Positions 4,608 to 12,639 of a stretch of DNA of 32,570 bases are shown one piece after another. The translations under genes and the position numbers were made by a program. This DNA is from a virus. Position 1 is the stretch's first letter. Each line of letters begins with the position of its first letter. The stretch spans positions 1 through 32,570 of the IMG/VR virus record IMGVR_UViG_3300000651_000005, one strand, 5' to 3'. A model generated the notes under the pieces. It did not search any database. It saw nothing but the letters and a program-made list of their open reading frames with translations, and was not told the origin of the DNA.

Positions 4608-6154
4608 TTATACAAGAGATACTTCATGAATTGAATTCATTTGCTGATTCATCTGCCAAGAGGATGTATCTTGAAGAACATATAAATGATATTATGGATG
4701 GAATATTCGTCCTTAGTGATACTGATAAACCATTTTATATTGAAAAGCTTTGTAATGCATTCGATGGAACAGGATCAAAAGCAGCAATTAAAAAATATAT
4801 TGATGCTGCATTAGAACATAGGGAAAAACAAGAAGCAAAGAATAGAATTGCCGATTTTTCTAGTGTTGATTACGATATTCTTGATATGAGTCCCTCTGGT
4901 ATGTTATTCCCTACACAAGATAACTTTTACAATATTCTCCTGGCGGCCAATCGCGTAAAGATGATTTGGGAGGATATGTCAGCAAATATATATTATACAA
5001 ATATTGATTGGGATACACCTTGGCCTACATTTAAAATACCAGGAGTTCCTGGTGAATATCATAGAAATTCTGAATATCATACTACAGAATTAAAACGCAA
5101 ATTAAATAAAAATGGATTTCCTTCTGAATCAAGATGGTTTTCGTTGAAAGAAGCTCATCAAAATGTAGCACAGAAAAATAGAGTTGATTTTTATCAGCTT
5201 TATATGAGAAATATTGAAGAAGAAAATCCAGATGATGGAATTGACAGATTTACAATAGACAATTGTTTCGCAGTTAAATATTTGGGTGCTCCAAAAGAAC
5301 AATGGAGTGCTATATGGTCACGCGTATTAATGATGTCTCTTGTTTGGCGCTGTTTTTCTCCTGGCTGTCCACAACGATATTACTTCACTATTGAAGGTGA
5401 GCAAAATATTGGCAAGACACAATTTTGTAGAGCATTGGTTCCTAATTTCTGGTATACAAGTGCAGCATTATCAGCAAGAGATGACATTATTGAATTTTAT
5501 CGTGGGACTTATGATAAGGCTGTAATTGAGTTTGCTGAACTTGGTGGAACTGATAGAGCATCAAAAAATTTATTCAAGAGAGTTGTTACTGAAACTCATT
5601 CAACATTTAGACGAATGAGAGCAGATGATGTAGTTGATTATCCAAAGAGAAATATTATCATTTTAACAACGAATGAAACGGAATTTCTTGGAAGAGACGA
5701 AAGTGGTGACACTAGAGCAGTGACATTGAGATCTGATTTAAGACAAAATGAATTTATGCTCCTGGCGGAATTTGCCAAAGAATATCCAAAAATACTTGCT
5801 CAAGCTATAAGAATGTATGATGCTGGAATTAGTTGTTATTTGAATCTAGAAGAATTTGATTTACAGAAGGCTCAAATTGAGAAAAGAGATGTGGTATTTA
5901 CATCAGAAGAATATGATATTATCTGTGGTTATTTCTTGGACAACAATGTATTAGATATAGCCAAACAACAAGGTGCTTATCTTGATCCTATTTATGATTA
6001 TGCAATGGGCGAGTGGAGTATGACCAAACCAGAAATAATGAAGCGTGCACGAGCCTTCAGTGCTGCTTTAAAGAAATATGGATTTAGTAAACATGACAAT
6101 AAAGCAGTGCAGATTGATGGTAAGCCCAGAAAAGTTTGGTATTGGAGAGATTGA
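4604..6154 (+). CDS. VapE-family superfamily 3-like replicative helicase
   Basis: A 516-residue ATPase predicted to unwind DNA at the phage origin together with the primase. The Walker A motif GEQNIGKT is at 265-272, the Walker B-like VIEFAELGG at 307-315, a sensor strand NIIILTTNE at 350-358, and a GDTRAVTL arginine motif near 368. This is the pattern of the virulence-associated protein E (PF05272) family. Residues 1-220 are a helical N-terminal region that in relatives couples to the primase. The start overlaps the primase stop by four bases. The gene is AT-rich, yet Leu112-Leu113-Ala114 and Leu386-Leu387-Ala388 both use CTC CTG GCG, and residues near 252 use TCT CCT GGC, three copies of the octamer. 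A repeat-rich region follows. Confidence 0.9.
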   Translation: MIIQEILHELNSFADSSAKRMYLEEHINDIMDGIFVLSDTDKPFYIEKLCNAFDGTGSKAAIKKYIDAALEHREKQEAKNRIADFSSVDYDILDMSPSGMLFPTQDNFYNILLAANRVKMIWEDMSANIYYTNIDWDTPWPTFKIPGVPGEYHRNSEYHTTELKRKLNKNGFPSESRWFSLKEAHQNVAQKNRVDFYQLYMRNIEEENPDDGIDRFTIDNCFAVKYLGAPKEQWSAIWSRVLMMSLVWRCFSPGCPQRYYFTIEGEQNIGKTQFCRALVPNFWYTSAALSARDDIIEFYRGTYDKAVIEFAELGGTDRASKNLFKRVVTETHSTFRRMRADDVVDYPKRNIIILTTNETEFLGRDESGDTRAVTLRSDLRQNEFMLLAEFAKEYPKILAQAIRMYDAGISCYLNLEEFDLQKAQIEKRDVVFTSEEYDIICGYFLDNNVLDIAKQQGAYLDPIYDYAMGEWSMTKPEIMKRARAFSAALKKYGFSKHDNKAVQIDGKPRKVWYWRD

Positions 6155-6159
6155 ATGAA

Positions 6160-6241
6160 CTTACAGTTAGGAACGGTTAGGTTATGAATTCTGAAATCCT
6201 TGTATATAAAGGATTAATTAGTTCTTATAACCAAACTAACC
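6160..6241. repeat. Extended imperfect dyad, possible origin or operator
   Basis: The gap after the helicase holds GTTAGGTTATGAA (from about 6178), mirrored by TTCTTATAACC...CTAACCTAA (about 6222-6243). At the centre is a perfect stem AATCCTT (6195-6201) / AAGGATT (6209-6215). CAGTTA and CGGTTA strings lead into it (6164, 6174). The whole is AT-rich and lies between the replicative helicase and nuclease genes. The dispersed octamer changes strand between 5766 and 6397, around this place. A replication origin is the preferred inference; an operator controlling the next gene is the alternative. Confidence 0.5.
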
Positions 6242-6279
6242 TAATAACTTGTTAAAATAGGAGAGGGGAGATTGACACT

Positions 6280-6462
6280 ATGATCGTAACAAACAAACAA
6301 CCGTCTAAAATCAGATACGTTTTTTCCCTTATAGTCATAGGGAAAAAATCGGTTATTCGGTTACGGTTAGTTAGGAATTTGATAAGAGAGAGGCGCGCCA
6401 GGAGAAAAATCATTAATAATTTGGTTGACAATGCCATGACAAGAGACGGCCCAGGAGCATGA
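6280..6462 (+). CDS. Tiny basic protein, unknown function
   Basis: A 60-residue ORF. ATG at 6280 follows GGAGAGGGGAG at a good distance, and the stop overlaps the ATG of the nuclease gene (ATGA), so it behaves like a coupled phage gene. The product is very basic, with SVIRLRLVRNLIRERRARRKIINN at about residues 29-51 forming a probable amphipathic, nucleic-acid-binding helix. No family is recognised. It may instead be a non-functional reading frame across DNA kept for its repeats: a 10-bp inverted repeat and three CGGTTA copies lie inside it. Confidence 0.5.
   Translation: MIVTNKQPSKIRYVFSLIVIGKKSVIRLRLVRNLIRERRARRKIINNLVDNAMTRDGPGA
6320..6369. repeat. Inverted repeat TTTTTTCCCT/AGGGAAAAAA plus CGGTTA direct repeats
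   Basis: TTTTTTCCCT (6320-6329) and AGGGAAAAAA (6339-6348) form a perfect 10-bp stem around nine bases. Two bases later CGGTTA occurs at 6350, 6358 and 6364, the last two in direct tandem. Other CGGTTA copies are at 6174 and 3511. The run lies inside the tiny basic ORF. It is not a normal terminator, because the T run is on the 5' arm. It is likely a protein-binding or origin element. Confidence 0.6.
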
Positions 6463-6890
6463 TTGAGCAACAATTACACTTGGAGTTTGATAAAACATTC
6501 CATGCTTACGCATTATGGAAACCGAATAACAGAGCATCAGGTTGGCCTGATCGAGCAATTCAAATAGGCTCATCAATTGTTTGGTGTGAATTGAAGATTA
6601 CACATATGAGAAAAGATGGCAGAATATTATTGAGTAATTTTGAAAGAGAACAAGCAGCATTTATGTATAAATGGTCAAGGAATGGCGGTTCTTGTTTTAT
6701 TCTATTTGCAGTATTGGACAAGGCCGGCCAGGAGAAATTAGGATATGGCATCGTTCGCCCTTTATTCTTTTCTGATTGGTTGATGGTAAGACAAAAATTG
6801 TATTCTTTAATTGACTTAGATTTATTTGCTGATAACATGAAAGAGGTGCTAGAATGGTTCAAACATACTTACGGGAAGCTCGCGATTTAG
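6459..6890 (+). CDS. VRR-NUC-like PD-(D/E)XK nuclease
   Basis: A 143-residue protein. GWPDRAIQIG at 28-37 followed by IVWCELK at 40-46 matches the GxPD...ExK active site of VRR-NUC and related restriction-fold nucleases, with metal-binding Asp31 and Glu44 and catalytic Lys46. RILLSNFEREQAAFMYKW (about 55-72) corresponds to the following helix with the conserved Gln. Such small phage nucleases act on branched DNA, in Holliday-junction or fork processing, and are usually placed with helicase and primase genes, as here. ATG overlaps the preceding stop by four bases; an upstream CCCAGGAG supplies a ribosome site but at very short spacing. The length is somewhat greater than the minimal domain of about 100 residues. 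Confidence 0.8.
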   Translation: MIEQQLHLEFDKTFHAYALWKPNNRASGWPDRAIQIGSSIVWCELKITHMRKDGRILLSNFEREQAAFMYKWSRNGGSCFILFAVLDKAGQEKLGYGIVRPLFFSDWLMVRQKLYSLIDLDLFADNMKEVLEWFKHTYGKLAI

Positions 6891-6949
6891 TTACTAGTAT
6901 GCGAGATAAAATTAGGCGTATCCTTGACATAATTACAGGAGCGAAACAA

Positions 6950-8149
6950 ATGCCAACGAGAGCAAATGGAACGCAAGTCCCCACTATGGAAGAATTTGAA
7001 GCTTTGACTGCTCGTGTGGTTCAATTAGAAAATAATGATGAGCTACAAGACAATAGACTTGATGAACTTGAAGGTAACAATGGAGGTGGTGAGGTGCCTG
7101 TGCCGCCAGTAGAATATGATGTAATTGTTGAGAAGCCATCAGCAGATGGTAACAATACAACTGAAATTAATAATGCTATAAAACAAGCTGCTGCTATGGG
7201 TGGCGAACGAACAGTATATATTGATGCCGGGGATTATCCACATGATGGAATTATTGAGCTTACTGGTGGAATTACCTTATGTGGTGCAGGAAGCTCTACT
7301 GTTATTCGTAGCACAAATCAAAACGGAGATGGTTGGCCTACTCTTTGTATTCATATGACAGGTGAAGCTCCTACACTTAGAAACCTCAAAATTACTACTG
7401 ATTGGAATGGTGATCGTCAAGGCACACCATACGCACAAGCAGTATGGGTTGATAGAGCCAATAGATTCTATATTTCTGGTGTTCATGTAGTTGGTGCTGG
7501 CGCTGGTGGTTTGTATTGTGAAACATCAACTAATGGTATTGTTGAAGATAACGAGGTTCAAGACACACTAGCAGATGGAATTGGTATTGGTTATTCTGGA
7601 AGTTCATTCAATATAGCTAGACGGAACAACGTCCATAATACTGGTGATGATAACATTAGTATTTGTTCTTATAAATCATATGATCAAAGTACAGGGAATA
7701 CAATTGAGGATAATATTTGTGATGGATCGTGGTTTGCTCGTGGTATTGTCGATCTAGGTGGTAAAGACACAATCATTAGACGCAATACTGTGAGAGGTGC
7801 TAAAGCAGCAGGTATATTTACAATTCGTGATGATTTGTGTGATACATACGAATGTACAAATTGTTTGATTGAAGATAATCTTGTTGATGGATGTTGTGAT
7901 CCTTCATCTGGTTATGTAGCTAACTATCAAATTTGTCAAGACACAAAGAATGTAAGTGTCATTAATAATATTTCAATGAATCCTAAACGAGAGCATTATT
8001 CAGTAGGTGCTAATTGTACTGGGCATTTTGAGGGCAATGAACCACCACCAGGAGCAGATGTTCAAGCAATGAAACAATCACATAATATTGATCCGAAAAG
8101 GTTTATGCGTCCTGCTCCAAAGTTGCCGCCTAAGCCAAAAGAGCGGTAA
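6950..8149 (+). CDS. Right-handed beta-helix (pectate-lyase-like) protein
   Basis: Start 6950 is chosen because CAGGAG precedes it by eight bases; the frame is open to an ATG at 6854, which would add 32 residues and overlap the nuclease gene. From 6950 the protein has 399 residues. Residues 12-45 form a coiled coil (EEFEALTARVVQLENNDELQDNRL), suited to trimerisation. A Gly/Pro linker follows, then NNTTEINNAIKQAAAMGG (start of the pectate-lyase superfamily fold), and from about 90 to 350 a parallel beta-helix with repeating IEDN, VEDN and IRRN turns. The C-terminus is Pro/Lys-rich. Cysteines are numerous near 300-330. Such folds serve as tailspikes or depolymerases cutting host polysaccharide. 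The position between replication and terminase genes is unusual. Catalytic residues cannot be assigned. Confidence 0.75.
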   Translation: MPTRANGTQVPTMEEFEALTARVVQLENNDELQDNRLDELEGNNGGGEVPVPPVEYDVIVEKPSADGNNTTEINNAIKQAAAMGGERTVYIDAGDYPHDGIIELTGGITLCGAGSSTVIRSTNQNGDGWPTLCIHMTGEAPTLRNLKITTDWNGDRQGTPYAQAVWVDRANRFYISGVHVVGAGAGGLYCETSTNGIVEDNEVQDTLADGIGIGYSGSSFNIARRNNVHNTGDDNISICSYKSYDQSTGNTIEDNICDGSWFARGIVDLGGKDTIIRRNTVRGAKAAGIFTIRDDLCDTYECTNCLIEDNLVDGCCDPSSGYVANYQICQDTKNVSVINNISMNPKREHYSVGANCTGHFEGNEPPPGADVQAMKQSHNIDPKRFMRPAPKLPPKPKER

Positions 8150-8230
8150 CGAAAATTTTATCCTCTACCACGATTTACTTTCTCTCGGAAATACGTTAGC
8201 GATAATCGTTTGTTATGAGGAGCGAATTTC

Positions 8231-8551
8231 ATTCCTGAAGGTTTTGATCCTCATAATGAACTAGCTCGCATTAATACATTGCGAGAACTCACGTTTGCTT
8301 GTCGGCAACGTGTTCCTGAGACATTGCGTCAAATCGACAATATGCTTGTCGATCCTAATTTGATGCCAAGTGATAGGATCAGATTAATCGAGATGGTTTG
8401 GAACCGTGGTTATGGCAAACCACGTCAAACAGTATATATTGCTGATGACTCTACTGGTCCAAATCAAGGGTCCAGTAGAGTCAGAGTATATTTGCCTGAT
8501 AATAACCGCACCAATACTCCAACTAAGATTATTGATGCGGAGTCCAAATAA
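8231..8551 (+). CDS. terS: Probable terminase small subunit, apparent AUU start
   Basis: The frame opens after a TGA at about 8214-8216 and ends one base inside the terL ATG (TAATG). A TTG at 8279 is possible, but the better-placed start is ATT at 8231: AGGAG at 8218-8222 sits eight bases upstream, and the added residues (IPEGFDPHNELARINTLRELT) read as real protein. This gives 106 residues. There are no ATG, GTG or TTG codons between the ribosome site and 8279. The protein is helical with a basic RIRLIEMVWNRGYGKP segment (about 54-69), as in terminase small subunits that bind DNA before packaging. Assignment rests largely on position directly before terL. An inverted repeat at 8447-8482 lies within it. 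Confidence 0.65.
   Translation: MPEGFDPHNELARINTLRELTFACRQRVPETLRQIDNMLVDPNLMPSDRIRLIEMVWNRGYGKPRQTVYIADDSTGPNQGSSRVRVYLPDNNRTNTPTKIIDAESK
8447..8482. repeat. 11-bp perfect inverted repeat within terS
   Basis: GACTCTACTGG (8447-8457) and CCAGTAGAGTC (8472-8482) enclose a 14-base loop, about 70 bases before the terL start. A smaller GTGGTT/AACCAC inverted repeat lies about 40 bases upstream. Packaging initiation (pac/cos) sites are often inside or beside terS, so this is a candidate recognition site. It could alternatively act as an mRNA hairpin affecting terL translation. Confidence 0.5.
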
Positions 8552-9942
8552 TGTGGGATGGATTTGACGAGTCAAATGATCTAGGCCCACAGAAAGGACC
8601 ACAAGAAGAATTTCTTGCTACACAAGCAGATATTGCTATTTATGGTGGTGCTGCTGGTGGTGGTAAAACGTTTGCTTTATTGCTTGAGCCATTACGCCAT
8701 ATAGACAATCCTGATTTTGGTGCTGTAATCTTTCGTCGTGAAGCTGTTCAAATAACATCTGAAGGAGGATTGTTCGACACAAGCTTCCAAATATATATGA
8801 AAGTTGATGGTCTACCAAAACTAAGCCCCTATCGTATGTGGCGCTTCCCGAGTGGATCTACAATAACATTTAGTCATCTACATAATGAACATGATGTTAG
8901 TGATTGGCAAGGATCACAAATACCATTAATTGGATATGATGAACTAACACATTTCAGCGAGAAACAATTTTGGTATATGCTGTCTCGTAATCGCTCAATG
9001 TGTGGTATTCGTCCATACATTAGAGCAACATGTAATCCAGATGCTGATTCTTGGGTCGCAGATTTAGTATCTTGGTGGATTGATCAAGATACTGGTTATC
9101 CTATTCTTGAACGATCAGGCATAATTCGTTATTTCATTCGTCTTGATGATAAGATGATATGGGGAGACAGCCGCCAGGAGCTTCTAGCTAGGCATCCTGC
9201 TTCATTGCCTAAGTCATTTACATTTGTGCCTGCTACTCTTGAAGATAATGTAATCTTAAATCAACAAGATCCAGATTATCGTGCTAATCTGGAAATGATG
9301 ACTAGAGTTGAGCGTGAAAGATTGCTGTATGGCAATTGGAAGATTAAGCCTTCTGCTGGTTCTTATTTCCCACAAACAGCCATAAGGATTATTCCTACTG
9401 AACCAACAGATGTAAAAGTCTGGGTTAGACGTTGGGATTTGGCAGCCACAGAACCTAGTGAGGTTAATCCATCGCCTAGCGCAACAGCATCTGTGGTGAT
9501 GGGTCGCAGAGAAAATGGACACATCGTTATTACTGACGGCATTAATCTTCGTAATAATGCTAGTGTTATTCGCAGCATTTTGCTTAATACTGCTTCTCAG
9601 GATAGAGCGAAATTCAAACGAATTACAACAGTCATACCTCAAGACCCTGGACAAGCTGGAAAAGACCAATCAGCATCTATCATTGCTCACCTCGCAGGAT
9701 ACAAAGTTAAAGCAGTTAGGGAAACAGGACCAAAGGAGACCAGAGCAGAGCCACTATCGGCCCAGTGGCAAGCCGGGAATATTGAAATTGTAGATGGGCC
9801 TTGGGTTCGTGATTACTTGAGGGAAATGCAAGTATTTCCTGAAGGCGATCATGATGATTATGTTGACGCCAGTAGCGGTGCTTTTCTTGAATGTATTTCT
9901 GGTGTAAGTGCCTATGAACGTTACATGGCACTATCATCATGA
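8551..9942 (+). CDS. terL: Terminase large subunit (ATPase and nuclease)
   Basis: A 463-residue DNA-packaging motor and headful/cos nuclease. The Walker A-type GGAAGGGKT is at 32-40 and Walker B-type YDEL at 129-132, followed by a coupling-motif region near ATCNPDA (159-165). The C-terminal RNase H-like nuclease has RRWDLAATE (Asp296), VIPQDPGQAG (Asp365) and GDHDDYVDASS (433-443), the three acidic clusters that bind metal. Length is normal for the family. The start overlaps terS by one base, and its stop overlaps the portal ATG. An octamer copy (9173) lies inside. Confidence 0.95.
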   Translation: MWDGFDESNDLGPQKGPQEEFLATQADIAIYGGAAGGGKTFALLLEPLRHIDNPDFGAVIFRREAVQITSEGGLFDTSFQIYMKVDGLPKLSPYRMWRFPSGSTITFSHLHNEHDVSDWQGSQIPLIGYDELTHFSEKQFWYMLSRNRSMCGIRPYIRATCNPDADSWVADLVSWWIDQDTGYPILERSGIIRYFIRLDDKMIWGDSRQELLARHPASLPKSFTFVPATLEDNVILNQQDPDYRANLEMMTRVERERLLYGNWKIKPSAGSYFPQTAIRIIPTEPTDVKVWVRRWDLAATEPSEVNPSPSATASVVMGRRENGHIVITDGINLRNNASVIRSILLNTASQDRAKFKRITTVIPQDPGQAGKDQSASIIAHLAGYKVKAVRETGPKETRAEPLSAQWQAGNIEIVDGPWVRDYLREMQVFPEGDHDDYVDASSGAFLECISGVSAYERYMALSS

Positions 9943-11387
9943 ACAAATATGTAAGATTTGACAATTATTCTAATTTGATGTCTGGTCTAGGCATTGGTGG
10001 CCTGGACAGAACTGCTAATACATTTTGGAACCCATCTAGAGGCAGCACTGGATGGCGTCCACATAATATGTCTGGTTATTGGCTAGGCTGGACAAATCAT
10101 TATGAATTAGCTGATATGTATATGCGGAAAGGATTGGCATCAAAGATAATAGACCGTCCAGCAGATGATGCTTTTCAACGGGGACTCCAAATTGAAGGAG
10201 ATGCTGATGGTATAATGATGGATGAATATGATCGTTTGTCAGTATTTACTGTTATGGCAAATGCTATTAGATGGTCAAGGTTGTTTGGTGGTTCTGCAAT
10301 TTTGTTGATTGCTAAGGATGGTGGAACATTCGCTGATCCATTGAATTTAAATTCATTGGAAACAATTGAAGAAATCAGAGTTTTAGATATCACACGTATA
10401 CAACCAACTGATAGATACTATCTTGATCCTATGCAATCTAACTATGGACAAATGGAATACTACACAATATCACAACCAGGATCAACTACATTCGATGTAC
10501 ATGAAACGAGGCTGATTACGATTGGTGGCGAGCCTATGCCACAATGTTATAATTTGAGAAACAGATTGTCTTGGGTTGGTCGCTCATCTCTTGAAGGATG
10601 TATTGATAGTCTATCAAAATATGAGCAAGCATTAGAGTGGTCTTTGCGGCTTATTGAGCGTAAGCAGCAAGGCATATACAATATGGTTGGTCTAGCAGAA
10701 ATGTTAGCGAATGGAGATGATAATCTAGCTGTCAAACGAATCAATATGGTTGATCAGGTTCGATCCAATCTAAACTCAGTGATGATAGATAATGAAGATA
10801 CATATAATGTATTGAATCTAGGATTAGATGGACTTGATACTATGATCAATGAATATCAAATCGCAATATCAGCGGATTGTAACATACCAATCACAATTCT
10901 ATTTGGCAAGTCAACAACTGGACTTAACGCTACTGGCTCTGGTGATTTAGAATCATATTATGGTATGGTGAAACACATTCAAGAAGTGCAAATTAGTCCA
11001 GCACTTGAAAAGCTTACAGCTATTCTTTGGGTTCAAAAATCATTAACTGGTCAAATTCCTGATGACTGGGAAATTGTGTTTAATCCGTTGTGGGTTCCAA
11101 CTGATATGGAGGTGGCACAAGCAGACAATCAGCAGTCTCAGGCCGACAATACAGAAGCAACTATGCTTCTTGCGCTCATGACGAATGGGATACTAGACCC
11201 AGAAGAAGTGAGAAAAGTTATAGTCAACGATATGTTGGATGAATATGACTTTCCAGATACTTTGCCTTCATCTGGTGGTGATATTAATTATGCAAATATG
11301 GTTGACTTGCAAAATTTAGTCAATGGAACAGCGCCAGGCTCTAATGCGACTGGCAATACAAATACATCATCAACGGCTACAAAGTAG
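9939..11387 (+). CDS. Portal protein, DUF1073 / phage_portal_3 type
   Basis: A 482-residue protein forming the dodecameric vertex through which DNA enters and leaves the head. The family signature is visible near the N-terminus (LADMYMRKGLASKIIDRPADDAFQRG, about 53-78), then the WSRLFGGSAILLI strand (about 108-120), and FGKSTTGLNATGSGDLESYYGMVKHIQE near 325-350, characteristic of DUF1073 portals. The C-terminal 50 residues are Asn/Thr/Ser-rich and probably disordered. ATG overlaps the terL stop by four bases without a clear ribosome site of its own, so translation is probably coupled. Confidence 0.9.
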   Translation: MNKYVRFDNYSNLMSGLGIGGLDRTANTFWNPSRGSTGWRPHNMSGYWLGWTNHYELADMYMRKGLASKIIDRPADDAFQRGLQIEGDADGIMMDEYDRLSVFTVMANAIRWSRLFGGSAILLIAKDGGTFADPLNLNSLETIEEIRVLDITRIQPTDRYYLDPMQSNYGQMEYYTISQPGSTTFDVHETRLITIGGEPMPQCYNLRNRLSWVGRSSLEGCIDSLSKYEQALEWSLRLIERKQQGIYNMVGLAEMLANGDDNLAVKRINMVDQVRSNLNSVMIDNEDTYNVLNLGLDGLDTMINEYQIAISADCNIPITILFGKSTTGLNATGSGDLESYYGMVKHIQEVQISPALEKLTAILWVQKSLTGQIPDDWEIVFNPLWVPTDMEVAQADNQQSQADNTEATMLLALMTNGILDPEEVRKVIVNDMLDEYDFPDTLPSSGGDINYANMVDLQNLVNGTAPGSNATGNTNTSSTATK

Positions 11388-11396
11388 GAGTGTTTT

Positions 11397-11783
11397 ATGG
11401 CAGCAGTTGAAGTGACGATTAATGGTGTGTTGTTCGACAAGCTTAGTCGAACAATGCAAAATGTAGTATTGTTTGGTGAAGCTACACTGACAGGACTAAG
11501 TGTTGGTGGCGGTCCTATGCCTCCTGGTTCTGGTGGCGGTGGTGGACAACCTGGTGTACCAACATTTCCTATTTGGGGTCCACCTGGCAGTAATTTTCCT
11601 GACAGGCCAGGCTATCCACCAGTAGCAGGTCACCCGTTGCCAGAGCCACCTCAGCAGCCTCCTGAGAATCCAAGTGAGCCTAAGCCGCCACCTCCTGGCG
11701 GTGGTTGGGGATGGCATCCTGAATATGGTTGGGGATACTTTCCTGGTCAAGGTGGCAAGCCACAACCTGGACAGCCTGGGTAA
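11397..11783 (+). CDS. Pro/Gly-rich low-complexity protein
   Basis: A 128-residue protein with a GTAGGAG ribosome site. The first 35 residues look like a folded beta segment (VEVTINGVLFDKLSRTMQNVVLFGEATLTG). The rest is almost entirely Gly/Pro with aromatic residues, including GGGWGWHPEYGWGYFPGQGG near 102-121. It resembles a collagen- or adhesin-like flexible extension and may be a head-surface fibre or a scaffold-like filler. No family is recognised. It lies between portal and MuF genes, where minor head proteins occur. The octamer at 11692 encodes part of the Pro/Gly run (CCT CCT GGC GGT). Confidence 0.7.
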   Translation: MAAVEVTINGVLFDKLSRTMQNVVLFGEATLTGLSVGGGPMPPGSGGGGGQPGVPTFPIWGPPGSNFPDRPGYPPVAGHPLPEPPQQPPENPSEPKPPPPGGGWGWHPEYGWGYFPGQGGKPQPGQPG

Positions 11784-11790
11784 TCAGTAA

Positions 11791-12639
11791 GTGCCAAATA
11801 AGCGCAAGCCGATTGTGCCAATGAAATACCCTGTGGGCCAGGAGTATGCCTATCGGCGCATTTTGCTTGCGCTTACACTTGCTATGAAGAAATTGCTGAA
11901 GATCATTATGTCACCTGAAGTGCCTAAAATGGTGGCAGAAGTAACAGCAGTTCATTTGCCTACTGGAAATGTTAGACAAGATCAGGAGGGATGGCAAGCA
12001 ACATTACACGACATTATTGACAGAATGACAAGGGAGATGGCAGACCCTACAACAAAAGCCATATATCAAGCATCAACACAAATCGGGCCAGGAGTAAATA
12101 ATTACAACAAGGCAGAATGGAGACGATTGATCAGACAGCAATATGGAGTTGATCCTACGCGTGAGGCGCCAGAAAAATATCAACATGTATTGGATAATTG
12201 GTCAAGGCAAAATGCTTTGCTGATCAAAGATATTCCATTTCAGGCTATGCAACAAATAGCACAAAAGACTGTAGAGGCACTGAAATCTGGTCAAGCCCCA
12301 AAAGATATGGCAAATGATATTTATGAAATAATGTCTGATAGAATGGATGTTACAGATTCACGAGCGAAATTAATAGCAAGAGATCAAGTATCAAAACTCA
12401 ATGGTAATTTAACTATGGAACGACAAGTAGATATGGGTGTGGATAGTTATACATGGCGTACTGTTGGAGATGAAAGGGTCAGGGAAACTCACGCGGATAA
12501 TGAGGGCCAAGTATTTGAGTGGGCTATGCCTCCAGAAGAAACAGGCCACCCAGGAGAGGATATAAATTGCAGGTGTTGGGCTGAACCTGTATTGCCTGAA
12601 GTTGTAGCATTTGAAGCCTCATTAGAGGATGCAGCATAA
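11791..12639 (+). CDS. Minor head protein, Mu gpF-like (MuF)
   Basis: A 282-residue head-morphogenesis protein found inside or at the portal of procapsids. GTG start at 11791 is the first in frame; the ribosome site is poor, so reinitiation after the preceding gene is likely. Residues 1-185 are mostly helical. The C-terminal MuF domain is clear: KLIARDQVSKLNGNLT (about 192-207), YTWRTVGDERVRETHADNEGQ (about 220-240) and the conserved PGEDINCRCWAEPV ending near 267. There is no C-terminal toxin extension. The stop overlaps the next ATG by one base (TAATG). Confidence 0.9.
   Translation: MPNKRKPIVPMKYPVGQEYAYRRILLALTLAMKKLLKIIMSPEVPKMVAEVTAVHLPTGNVRQDQEGWQATLHDIIDRMTREMADPTTKAIYQASTQIGPGVNNYNKAEWRRLIRQQYGVDPTREAPEKYQHVLDNWSRQNALLIKDIPFQAMQQIAQKTVEALKSGQAPKDMANDIYEIMSDRMDVTDSRAKLIARDQVSKLNGNLTMERQVDMGVDSYTWRTVGDERVRETHADNEGQVFEWAMPPEETGHPGEDINCRCWAEPVLPEVVAFEASLEDAA

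Noticed and set aside
7277-7486. Small minus-strand frame within the beta-helix gene
   Set aside because: Short shadow frame with no ribosome site opposite a coherent gene.
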